A stretch of DNA of 29,708 bases from Glaciecola sp. UBA1851 (GTDB lineage: Bacteria; Pseudomonadota; Gammaproteobacteria; Enterobacterales; Alteromonadaceae). This document shows positions 7,059 through 14,926 of the stretch, in pieces (the stretch's first letter is position 1; every line of letters starts with the position of its first letter). The translations under genes were made by a program, and so were the position numbers. The stretch is from assembly GCA_002338515.1 (NCBI GenBank), contig DDIL01000167.1, positions 1-29,708 of the forward strand, read 5' to 3'. The notes under the pieces were generated by a model, which was not told where the DNA came from, searched no databases, and saw only the letters and a program-made list of their open reading frames with translations.

Positions 7059-9029
7059 TTATTCTTGTTTTTCTAACGATACAAGAATATCACTGCCATC
7101 CACCAAATCTCCTTTGTTAACAAAGCATTCTTTCACCAAACCAGAGTAGGGCGCTCTTAAACTATGCTCCATTTTCATGGCTTCTACTATTACCAATAAA
7201 TCGTCTTTCTCAACTGTTTGCCCAGCCTGTACCATTATATCGACTATTGTGCCATTCATTGGCGCAATAATATCACCCGCATGTGCCTCATCAGCATCTG
7301 TACCATAGTCTGGCAAAACTTTGGTTATGCATAAAGTACCATATTCCATCTGTATCCAGATATGCTCATGGTTTTCGGCAATGGCATAGCTGCCAGTACC
7401 AGATTGTGTTGTCACATATAGGTTATTAGCATCTCTGTGGGCTTTATACCAAGTGTTGCCTGTTGGTAACGCAAGTTCAAAACTTCCATCTTTCAATGCA
7501 ACTTGTTTTAACTCCAACGCTTGCTGATTAATTTCAAATTTCACGATAGAAGCGTGCGAGTGATTAAGTCTAAAGTTGTTTTGGTTTTCAGAAATTACAT
7601 TAGCTTCTGATGAAACACTAATGACAGCACTTGCACATAACAAGCTCAATTCACTTAAGTGAGGGGTGTTTTCAGTTCCTTTAAGTGCATCGGCATGCCT
7701 TTCAATAAAGTCTGTTGTTAATTGCGCTTGTTGAAACGGAACTGAACTGGCTACTTGAATCAGGTAATCAATATTTGTAGTTACCCCGCATACCATGTAC
7801 TGCTTTAAGCATCGTATTAACACCGCTAGTGCTTTGTCTCGGCTATCTGAATGCACAATTAGCTTTGCAATCATGGGGTCGTAATAGATAGATACTTCAT
7901 CTCCGCTTATTACACCTGTATCTACTCTAACTGATGCGCTACCCTCGGGCTCTAAAATTTTGACGAGTCTACCTGTTGAAGGTAAAAATTCATTATTGGG
8001 GTCTTCTGCATAAATACGCGCTTCGAAAGCGTGGCCGGTAATATTTAATTCAGATTGAGTTTTTGGCAATACTTCATTGTTTGCCACTGACAATTGCCAT
8101 TCTACTAAGTCTTCGCCGGTAATAAACTCGGTAACTGGATGTTCAACCTGTAACCGAGTATTCATTTCCATAAAATAAAATGAGCCATCACTATCTAGTA
8201 AAAATTCAACTGTGCCCGCTCCAGTATAATTAATAGCGAATGCGGCTTTTAATGCGGCTTCTCCCATTTCTTTACGTAATGATTCTGATAACCCGGGAGC
8301 AGGGGCTTCTTCTATGATTTTTTGGTGACGTCGCTGAACAGAGCAATCTCGTTCAAATAAATAAACGCCATTACCATGGTTATCACAAAACACCTGAATT
8401 TCGACGTGTCGTGGCTCAGTTAAATATTTTTCAACTAACATTAAATCGTCATCAAAACTGTTTTTTGCTTCACGTTTTGCCGCGTTTAAAGCATCAAAAA
8501 ATTCTTTATCTGCAAATACTTGGCGCATACCTTTGCCACCGCCACCAGCTGCTGCTTTCAACAAAACTGGATAGCCAATTTCGTTTGCTTTGTCGCGTAA
8601 AAAGTCAGGATGTTGATTGCTACCATGATAACCCGGAACCAAAGGCACATTCGCTTCTTGCATAATTGTTTTAGCGGCCGATTTTGAGCCCATTGCTCGA
8701 ATGGCATCTGCACTTGGTCCAATGAACACAATGTTGTGTTTGGCACATTTTTCGGCAAATGATGCGTTTTCAGATAGAAAACCATAACCAGGATGGATCC
8801 CTTGAACACCAAGAGAAATCGCTTTTTCAATAATTAAGTCGCCGTTTAAATAGCTTTGTGATGCCACCGCTGGACCTAAATGTATAGCTTCATCAGCCAA
8901 TTGCACGTGTTGTGCGTGAATATCTGCGTCTGAATATACCGCCACTGTGGCCACGCCAAGTTTCTTGGCACTACGTATAACTCTACAGGCAATTTCGCCG
9001 CGATTCGCAATAAGAATTTTATTAATCAT
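7059..9029 (-). CDS. liuD: Methylcrotonyl-CoA carboxylase, biotin-containing alpha subunit
   Basis: This subunit carboxylates its own biotin with ATP and bicarbonate. The beta subunit (LiuB) then passes the carboxyl group to 3-methylcrotonyl-CoA. The biotin carboxylase N-domain begins ILIANRGEIACRVIRSAKKLG, and the ATP-grasp glycine loop AGGGGKGMR is at residues 161-169. The biotin carboxylase C-domain covers roughly residues 335-440, and the biotinyl domain ends the protein with EAMKM, Lys619 being the biotin site. The length of 656 residues is typical. The start overlaps the end of liuC by 8 bp, indicating translational coupling. Propionyl- or geranyl-CoA carboxylase subunits are similar, but the operon context points to leucine degradation. 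Confidence 0.95.
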   Translation of the reverse strand: MINKILIANRGEIACRVIRSAKKLGVATVAVYSDADIHAQHVQLADEAIHLGPAVASQSYLNGDLIIEKAISLGVQGIHPGYGFLSENASFAEKCAKHNIVFIGPSADAIRAMGSKSAAKTIMQEANVPLVPGYHGSNQHPDFLRDKANEIGYPVLLKAAAGGGGKGMRQVFADKEFFDALNAAKREAKNSFDDDLMLVEKYLTEPRHVEIQVFCDNHGNGVYLFERDCSVQRRHQKIIEEAPAPGLSESLRKEMGEAALKAAFAINYTGAGTVEFLLDSDGSFYFMEMNTRLQVEHPVTEFITGEDLVEWQLSVANNEVLPKTQSELNITGHAFEARIYAEDPNNEFLPSTGRLVKILEPEGSASVRVDTGVISGDEVSIYYDPMIAKLIVHSDSRDKALAVLIRCLKQYMVCGVTTNIDYLIQVASSVPFQQAQLTTDFIERHADALKGTENTPHLSELSLLCASAVISVSSEANVISENQNNFRLNHSHASIVKFEINQQALELKQVALKDGSFELALPTGNTWYKAHRDANNLYVTTQSGTGSYAIAENHEHIWIQMEYGTLCITKVLPDYGTDADEAHAGDIIAPMNGTIVDIMVQAGQTVEKDDLLVIVEAMKMEHSLRAPYSGLVKECFVNKGDLVDGSDILVSLEKQE

Positions 9030-9810
9030 GTGAATGTATCCAATTTGCCGCTCTTTTTTCTAAAAAAGCATTGAGTCCTTCTTGACCTTCGTCTGATACT
9101 CGCACCTCAGCAATCATCTCACTAGTTTGTTCTATCATCGCTTCATTAATAGGCTGGTTTGCAACCTTATCTACTATAGACTTAGCCAAAGTAACTGCAA
9201 TAGGACCATTTTTTAGAATATTGCTTATATGGCTATCCACTTCATTATCTAAATCTTCTTCGCTTACGGTTTCATCTACCAAATTAATGCGGCGTGCTCT
9301 GCGCGCTGATATTACCTCGGCCGTCATAAATAAGCGCTTGGCCATTTTAGGACCAACAGCCTCAACAACATAAGGCGAAATTGTGGCTGGAATTAACCCA
9401 AGTTTTACTTCACTTAAACAAAATTTGCTCAATTTACTGGCAATGGCTATGTCGCAGCAGGCTATCAATCCAACCGCCCCACCAAATGCACTACCTTGAA
9501 TTCTAGCAATACTTGGTTTGCTTAAATTATTTAATTTGTTAAGCATGACTGCTAGATTTTTTGCATCGGCTAGATTCTCTGCTTTAGAGTAACCTGCCAT
9601 TTTTTTCATCCAGTTTAAATCTGCGCCGGCACTAAATGATTTGCCAGTGCTTTGTAATACCATGACTCTAACTGCATGGTTGTTTTCAACGGTATCGAAG
9701 CAGTTTGTTAGATCTTTAATAACCTCTTCATCAAAGGCATTATGCAGCTCAGGGCGGTTAAGCGTAACTTTTGCAACCTGATTTTCAATCGTTAGTTCTA
9801 CATGACTCAT
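9022..9810 (-). CDS. liuC: Methylglutaconyl-CoA hydratase (enoyl-CoA hydratase family)
   Basis: This is a crotonase-fold enzyme of 262 residues that would hydrate 3-methylglutaconyl-CoA to HMG-CoA. The N-terminal pattern VTLNRPELHNAFDEE and the CoA-binding/oxyanion segment FSAGADLNWMKKMAGYS are typical of AUH-like hydratases. A second oxyanion element, GSAFGGAVGLIACCDIAIAS, is followed by EVKLGLIPATISPYV, which contains the catalytic Glu. It lies between liuB and liuD; the 131-bp gap before it is the widest in the operon. Its end overlaps the liuD start by 8 bp. The specific substrate is assigned from operon position. Confidence 0.92.
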   Translation of the reverse strand: MSHVELTIENQVAKVTLNRPELHNAFDEEVIKDLTNCFDTVENNHAVRVMVLQSTGKSFSAGADLNWMKKMAGYSKAENLADAKNLAVMLNKLNNLSKPSIARIQGSAFGGAVGLIACCDIAIASKLSKFCLSEVKLGLIPATISPYVVEAVGPKMAKRLFMTAEVISARRARRINLVDETVSEEDLDNEVDSHISNILKNGPIAVTLAKSIVDKVANQPINEAMIEQTSEMIAEVRVSDEGQEGLNAFLEKRAANWIHSHD

Positions 9811-9891
9811 GGGTAAATCTCTTCTGTCTTATTGCATGCTTTTAGGTCAACATAACGTGCAATTTTATATTTGTTATCGTTTTAAATGCTG

Positions 9892-9901
9892 TCGTTTACG
9901 A
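9892..9901. promoter_or_regulatory. Possible internal LiuR-like half site in the liuB-liuC gap
   Basis: TCGT-TT-ACGA is a short inverted repeat whose core CGTTTACG also occurs at 13173-13180, overlapping the operator of the liuR promoter. It lies in the 131-bp non-coding gap upstream of liuC. It could mark an internal regulated promoter, but the match is short and no strong -35/-10 pair was found. Confidence 0.25.
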
Positions 9902-9941
9902 TGCTTACTATTACAAATTAGTATCAAATAATTAGTGTAGA

Positions 9942-11549
9942 TTACATTCTGAATATGCCAAAATTTGTATCGTTTACAGGTTTATTATTCGCTGCATGTA
10001 ATGACATTGAAATCACTTTGCGAGTATCGGCTGGGTCAATCACACCATCATCCCATAGCCTAGCTGATGCATAGTATGGATGACCTTGCTTTTCGTAAGT
10101 ATTAATCACTGGGCGTTTAATGGCTTCTATTTCTTGGCTGCTTAATGTTTGTCCTTCTCGCTCCGCCTGCATTACTTTTACTTGTGACAACACGCCTGCG
10201 GCTTGCTCGCCTCCCATTACGGAAATACGTGAGTTCGGCCACATGAATAAAAAGCGAGGATCGTAAGCGCGACCACACATTCCATAATTGCCCGCACCAA
10301 AACTTCCGCCGATCAAAATAGTGATTTTAGGCACTTGCGCGCACGCTACTGCGGTAACCATTTTGGCACCGTGTTTAGCAATACCGCCAGCTTCATATTG
10401 TTTACCCACCATAAAACCAGTTATGTTTTGTAAGAAAATTAGAGGGATCTTGCGTTGACAACACAGTTCGATAAAATGCGCACCTTTTTGAGCGCTCTCA
10501 GCAAACAAAATACCGTTATTACCTAATATTCCTACTTCAAAACCATCTACTCTTGCAAAACCACAAACTAAAGTGGTGCCGAAAAGTTGTTTAAATTCGT
10601 CGAAATGGCTGTCATCAACAACTCTTGCTATGACTTCTCTTACATCATAGGGTTGCTTGCTATCTTTTGGGATCACACCATATATTTCATCAGGTGCATA
10701 TCTTGGCGGCACTGACACATGTTTAGTTAAATGATTGCCATTAGAACGATTGAGTCTAGCAACGGCATCACGCGCTATTTTTAAGGCGTGTTCATCGTTA
10801 TTTGCCAAGTGATCAACTACCCCTGAGGTTCTGCAGTGCACATCACCCCCACCAAGCTCTTCCGCCGTGACTTCCTCGCCTGTTGCTGCCTTCACTAAAG
10901 GAGGGCCGCCAAGAAAGATTGTGCCTTGCTCTCTAACAATAATCGATTCATCAGCCATAGCAGGCACATATGCGCCACCGGCTGTACATGATCCCATGAC
11001 AACTGCTATTTGTGGAATGTTTTGGGCTGATAAATTGGCTTGATGAAAGAAGATGCGACCAAAATGGTCTTTATCTGGAAAAACTTCATCTTGACGAGGT
11101 AAGTTTGCACCACCAGAGTCAACTAAATAAATACAAGGTAGATTATTTTCAAGTGCAATGGTTTGCGCTCGTAGATGTTTTTTTACCGTTAGCGGATAGT
11201 AGGTGCCACCTTTTACCGTTGCATCGTTAGCCACTATCATGCAATCCACGCCGGATACCTTTCCAATCCCTGCAACCACGCCGGCGCAAGGCACATAGTC
11301 TTCGTATACTTCCCATGCAGCAAACTGTCCAATTTCAAGGAAATCAGCATTTTTGTCTAATAAGCCATTAATTCTATCTCTAGGAAGCAGTTTTCCGCGA
11401 CTTAAATGACGTTCACAGGCTTTAGAACCGCCCCCTAATAGTATTTGATTCACTTTGCTTTGTAAGTCTGAAACTTGCGCTAGCATGTGAGATTTATTTG
11501 CGGAAAATTCATCCGATTTTGTATTTATTTTAGACTGAATAACAGGCAC
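9942..11549 (-). CDS. liuB: Methylcrotonyl-CoA carboxylase, carboxyltransferase beta subunit
   Basis: This subunit transfers CO2 from biotin on LiuD to 3-methylcrotonyl-CoA, giving 3-methylglutaconyl-CoA. It shows the two crotonase-like halves of acyl-CoA carboxyltransferases: an N-terminal half with LVDSGGANLPRQDEVFPD and MGSCTAGGAYVPAM, and a C-terminal half with GFMVGKQYEAGGIAKHGAK and GGSFGAGNYGMCGRAYDPRF. The length of 535 residues matches MCC beta subunits. It follows liuA by 21 bp. Propionyl-CoA carboxylase beta is related, but the sequence blocks and the neighbours support MCC. Confidence 0.95.
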   Translation of the reverse strand: MPVIQSKINTKSDEFSANKSHMLAQVSDLQSKVNQILLGGGSKACERHLSRGKLLPRDRINGLLDKNADFLEIGQFAAWEVYEDYVPCAGVVAGIGKVSGVDCMIVANDATVKGGTYYPLTVKKHLRAQTIALENNLPCIYLVDSGGANLPRQDEVFPDKDHFGRIFFHQANLSAQNIPQIAVVMGSCTAGGAYVPAMADESIIVREQGTIFLGGPPLVKAATGEEVTAEELGGGDVHCRTSGVVDHLANNDEHALKIARDAVARLNRSNGNHLTKHVSVPPRYAPDEIYGVIPKDSKQPYDVREVIARVVDDSHFDEFKQLFGTTLVCGFARVDGFEVGILGNNGILFAESAQKGAHFIELCCQRKIPLIFLQNITGFMVGKQYEAGGIAKHGAKMVTAVACAQVPKITILIGGSFGAGNYGMCGRAYDPRFLFMWPNSRISVMGGEQAAGVLSQVKVMQAEREGQTLSSQEIEAIKRPVINTYEKQGHPYYASARLWDDGVIDPADTRKVISMSLHAANNKPVNDTNFGIFRM

Positions 11550-11570
11550 AAATTGACCCTCATTAATTTT

Positions 11571-12743
11571 TTATTTAGATTCGGTAAACAACTCTCTGCC
11601 AATTAACATTCTTCTTATTTCAGAAGTACCTGCACCAATTTCATACAATTTGGCATCACGCAGTAAACGGCCGGTTGGATATTCGTTAATATAGCCATTC
11701 CCGCCAAGCAATTGAATCGCATCTAATGCCATTTTTGTGGCAAGTTCAGCAGAATATAAAATTGCGCCAGCGGCATCTTTTCTTGTTGTTTCACCTCTGT
11801 CGCAAGAGCGAGCAACTGCGTAAACATAAGCTCGGGCTGCATTCATTTGTGTATACATATCGGCTATTTTGCCTTGTACTAACTGGAACTCACCAATTGA
11901 TTTACCAAATTGTGTTCTGTCGTGCACATAAGGAACAACAACATCCATTGCCGCTTGCATCAAACCGAGTGGGCCGCCCGACAACACTAAACGTTCATAA
12001 TCTAAGCCACTCATTAATACACGTACACCGCCACCCACTTCTCCAATAATATTTTCAGCAGGGACTTCCGCATTTTCAAACACTAGTTCACAGGTGTTTG
12101 ATGAGCGCATGCCAAGCTTGTCTAGCTTTTGAGCTTGGCTAAATCCAGGCGTGTTTTTTTCTACAATAAAGGCAGTGATACCTTTTGAGCCGGCACTTGT
12201 ATCGGTTTTTGCATAAATAATAAATACATGAGCATCAGGGCCATTGGTAATCCACATCTTATTACCATTAAGTATGTATTTGTCCCCTTGTTTTTGCGCT
12301 TTAAGCTTCATACTAACCACATCAGAACCGGCATTTGGCTCACTCATAGCTAATGCGCCTATATGCTCACCACTCACTAATTTAGGTAAATACTTTTCTT
12401 TTTGTGCTTGGCTGCCATTTTTAAACAGTTGGTTAACACATAAATTAGAATGTGCACCATAACTTAGGCCTATACCACCTGATGCACGGCTAATTTCTTC
12501 CATAGCAACGGTGTGCGCTAAATAACCCATATCAGAGCCACCAAACTCTTCACTAACGGTCACACCTAGTAAACCCATATCACCAAACTTAGTCCATAAT
12601 TCATTTGGAAAACTATTGTTTTCGTCTGCTTTTTCTGCAATAGGTGCTATTTCATTTTTTGCAAAGTTGTATACGTGTTCACGCAGCATGTCGACGTCAT
12701 CGCCAAGGCCAAAGTTAAGTGTAGGATAGGGCGCAGTAATCAT
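11571..12743 (-). CDS. liuA: Isovaleryl-CoA dehydrogenase
   Basis: This FAD-dependent acyl-CoA dehydrogenase oxidises isovaleryl-CoA to 3-methylcrotonyl-CoA and passes electrons to ETF. The flavin/substrate motif ALAMSEPNAGSDVVSMK is at residues 130-146 and MWITNGPDAHVFIIYAKT follows. Glu250 in LDYERLVLSGGPLG sits where the catalytic base of isovaleryl-CoA dehydrogenases lies, unlike the C-terminal Glu of other acyl-CoA dehydrogenases. QLLGGNGYINEYP and RRMLIGREL end the protein. The length is 390 residues. Its ATG overlaps the liuR stop by 4 bp (ATGA), so the two are translationally coupled. The first structural gene of the operon therefore matches the first substrate. Confidence 0.95.
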   Translation of the reverse strand: MITAPYPTLNFGLGDDVDMLREHVYNFAKNEIAPIAEKADENNSFPNELWTKFGDMGLLGVTVSEEFGGSDMGYLAHTVAMEEISRASGGIGLSYGAHSNLCVNQLFKNGSQAQKEKYLPKLVSGEHIGALAMSEPNAGSDVVSMKLKAQKQGDKYILNGNKMWITNGPDAHVFIIYAKTDTSAGSKGITAFIVEKNTPGFSQAQKLDKLGMRSSNTCELVFENAEVPAENIIGEVGGGVRVLMSGLDYERLVLSGGPLGLMQAAMDVVVPYVHDRTQFGKSIGEFQLVQGKIADMYTQMNAARAYVYAVARSCDRGETTRKDAAGAILYSAELATKMALDAIQLLGGNGYINEYPTGRLLRDAKLYEIGAGTSEIRRMLIGRELFTESK

Positions 12744-13135
12744 TCTATACCTCGTTGTAATAAATCGTTAAGTTCGTCTTTACATCGCGCTTCTACTTCA
12801 TCTAATTCGTTCATTAACATTTGAATGTCATTAAGTTGTTGCTTCAGTACTGCGCGTTTTTGTTTTGTTAATTCAAGCATAGTTTCTAATTGAATAGCAG
12901 AATTTGAGTTTGAATCGTATAGTTCAAATAATGTGCTAATTTCTGCTAATGAGAAACCTAACCGTTTTCCTCTTAAGATTAGTTTTAACCTAACCTTATC
13001 TTTTAACGCATATATTCTATTTTGACCTTTTCTAGACGGTGACAACAAACCGTGCTCTTCATAAAAACGAATTGAGCGGGGGGTTATGTCATAATATTTG
13101 GCTAATTCACCAATGCTAAAAATTTGTTCAGTCAT
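12740..13135 (-). CDS. liuR: MerR-family regulator of the leucine-degradation operon
   Basis: This is a 131-residue MerR-type regulator. The N-terminal winged helix-turn-helix reads FSIGELAKYYDITPRSIRFYEEHGLL, followed by the second recognition wing and a C-terminal coiled coil of about 45 residues with no obvious metal-binding cysteine cluster. LiuR proteins of this family control branched-chain amino acid degradation genes in many proteobacteria. It is the first gene of the operon and overlaps liuA by 4 bp. Its own promoter has a palindrome in the spacer, implying autoregulation. The region before the start lacks a Shine-Dalgarno sequence and instead contains CCTCC, so translation may be inefficient. 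Confidence 0.92.
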   Translation of the reverse strand: MTEQIFSIGELAKYYDITPRSIRFYEEHGLLSPSRKGQNRIYALKDKVRLKLILRGKRLGFSLAEISTLFELYDSNSNSAIQLETMLELTKQKRAVLKQQLNDIQMLMNELDEVEARCKDELNDLLQRGIE

Positions 13136-13166
13136 AGTATTAATTCGGAGGATTTTATTGGAAATG

Positions 13167-13195
13167 ATATTACGTTTACGTTAACGTAAAGTCAA
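13167..13195 (-). promoter_or_regulatory. liuR operon promoter with operator in the spacer
   Basis: Read on the minus strand, TTGACT (13190-13195) and TAATAT (13167-13172) are separated by 17 bp, a near-consensus sigma70 promoter. The spacer region holds the perfect 16-bp palindrome TTTACGTTAACGTAAA (13175-13190), which fits the TTTACG/CGTAAA type of LiuR box. The predicted start of transcription is near 13160, about 25 bases before the liuR ATG. Confidence 0.8.
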
Positions 13196-13236
13196 TACTT
13201 GTAACGAAGTTGTTAAAATAGGAATAAGAGATTGAT

Positions 13237-14880
13237 TTACGCTATAGGTTCATAACGCCATTTTTTGTTTTCTAATAGCACCCTACATTTAGGATATTCT
13301 CGCTCAGCTCTGAATATTGCTTTATTCAATTTAATGATTACTCCGGGGAACAATTCTTTATTCGCGATTATTCTCGCGTTTGTTTCATACTGCAGTATTT
13401 TATCTTCTAACTCTTGTTTTGCATCTTTGACCCAGTTTAATAAGACTCTTTCGGCGGCTAGTTGATCATTCAGTGCCATGAGTTTTTTCTTCAACGAAGC
13501 AGGGATTATTTTATTATTAATGTTTGAAATTTTAATTTCGTGATCGGCATTTTTTCGAGTTAATTCCTTTAATAACTCTACAAGTGCGTCATGACGATTT
13601 ACTAGTAAATTCATACCTTCACTAAAATCAACATTTAGACTGCTTCCAGAGACTGCACCAACAGTTCCTGCTTTTAAGGTGCCATAACAATTTATGTTAC
13701 TCGCAAACAAATTACCTAAAGGTTTATCTGGGTTGCCAACAATTACGTTGCCTTTACATTTCACTCTTGAGTAAGCTAATTGTTTTCCAACATTTAAGTC
13801 TTTTGCGCATACCACATCTAAACCTTGACCGTGTTGCACAAATACACTGCCATTTGCAAATAAACGACAGTCTTCATCTTGCATTTTACCGGTCGCGCCT
13901 TGCGTGATAATAATATCACCACCCGCTCTTAATAATGCCGATTCAACAAATCCATTAATTGTGATATCGCCAGTTGCGATTACTTGCATGTTTTCAGTAA
14001 CGTCACCATTGACTATAACAGATCCTTTATAGTCGATATTGCCTGTACCAACATTTACACCTTTACTTTCATATGTATCATCAACCGACATGATGTCTTT
14101 ATCGAACTTTGGCTGACCAGCAATGGTAGCAATAATTGAATTTTCGTCTGACTCGCTAATGGCAGTATTCTCGCCAATTTTAAAATCTTGCCATTCACCA
14201 GCAATGGGTGATACGGGTAACCCTGTTATGGTTTTGCCGGGGCGACCTTTAGTCGGAGGCATTCTCCTTGCTACAACAGTATTCGGTGCAACGCTAATAA
14301 TTTCACCTAAATTGCGCATATCAACTTTACCGCCGTTTGTTTCTTGAGGAGCAAGAATACGATCTAACGCATTTGGTACTAATGGCTCAATAAAAGAATT
14401 CTTGCCATTTCTTGGGGGCAGTCCGAAAGCAATAGTGTCGGTGAAATCGGTGTTTGGTTCACCTTCCAAAGCTTGGGTGATTAGTTGTTTTATGCGTTTA
14501 ACGCTTAGGCCACGTTTGATTTGTTGTAATGCCGCTAACTTTTTTATTTCATTTAAGCTAGGTACTGCGTTAGTTGAACCTTTTGAAATAGTGAGGTTAG
14601 CCGACATTTGGTCACTGGCTATACTAATCGTTATTTCAGCTCGTTTTATTTTGCCAACAACTTCGGTAATTACTGAATCATTACCTTCCAATTGTGCCTG
14701 ATTCGCCTGTTCAACAAGTGATAGGATTGCATCTTTGGATAAGCTGAATTCACTATATTCAGAGTCTAAAATAAACGTTTCAAATTGAGTCAAATCAATT
14801 TCTTGTTCAAGCATCAGTGTATCAACAGTTGCTATTAACTGTTGTTTGCCATTACCTAGTTTTAGAGAAACACCTTTCAT
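13237..14880 (-). CDS. DUF342/FapA-family protein, copy 1
   Basis: This is a 547-residue cytoplasmic protein of the DUF342 (FapA) family. The N-terminal ~165 residues are variable. A region with FGLPPRNGKNS and MPPTKGRPGKTI follows, then a repeated beta-strand section around residues 265-425 with regularly spaced glycines (GSVIVNGDVTENMQVIATG, then GGDIIITQGATGK and GNVIVGNPDKP), suggesting a beta-helix. The C-terminal part (about 430-505) is a likely coiled coil. FapA in Vibrio is linked to polar flagellum assembly, but there are no flagellar genes here, so the function is open. It lies 46 bp after a close paralogue and is probably co-transcribed with it. No signal peptide or membrane segment is seen. 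Confidence 0.85.
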   Translation of the reverse strand: MKGVSLKLGNGKQQLIATVDTLMLEQEIDLTQFETFILDSEYSEFSLSKDAILSLVEQANQAQLEGNDSVITEVVGKIKRAEITISIASDQMSANLTISKGSTNAVPSLNEIKKLAALQQIKRGLSVKRIKQLITQALEGEPNTDFTDTIAFGLPPRNGKNSFIEPLVPNALDRILAPQETNGGKVDMRNLGEIISVAPNTVVARRMPPTKGRPGKTITGLPVSPIAGEWQDFKIGENTAISESDENSIIATIAGQPKFDKDIMSVDDTYESKGVNVGTGNIDYKGSVIVNGDVTENMQVIATGDITINGFVESALLRAGGDIIITQGATGKMQDEDCRLFANGSVFVQHGQGLDVVCAKDLNVGKQLAYSRVKCKGNVIVGNPDKPLGNLFASNINCYGTLKAGTVGAVSGSSLNVDFSEGMNLLVNRHDALVELLKELTRKNADHEIKISNINNKIIPASLKKKLMALNDQLAAERVLLNWVKDAKQELEDKILQYETNARIIANKELFPGVIIKLNKAIFRAEREYPKCRVLLENKKWRYEPIA

Positions 14881-14926
14881 TAATTGTCTTCCACTTTATA
14901 TGCTGCAAGTTCGACACGGAAAATGA

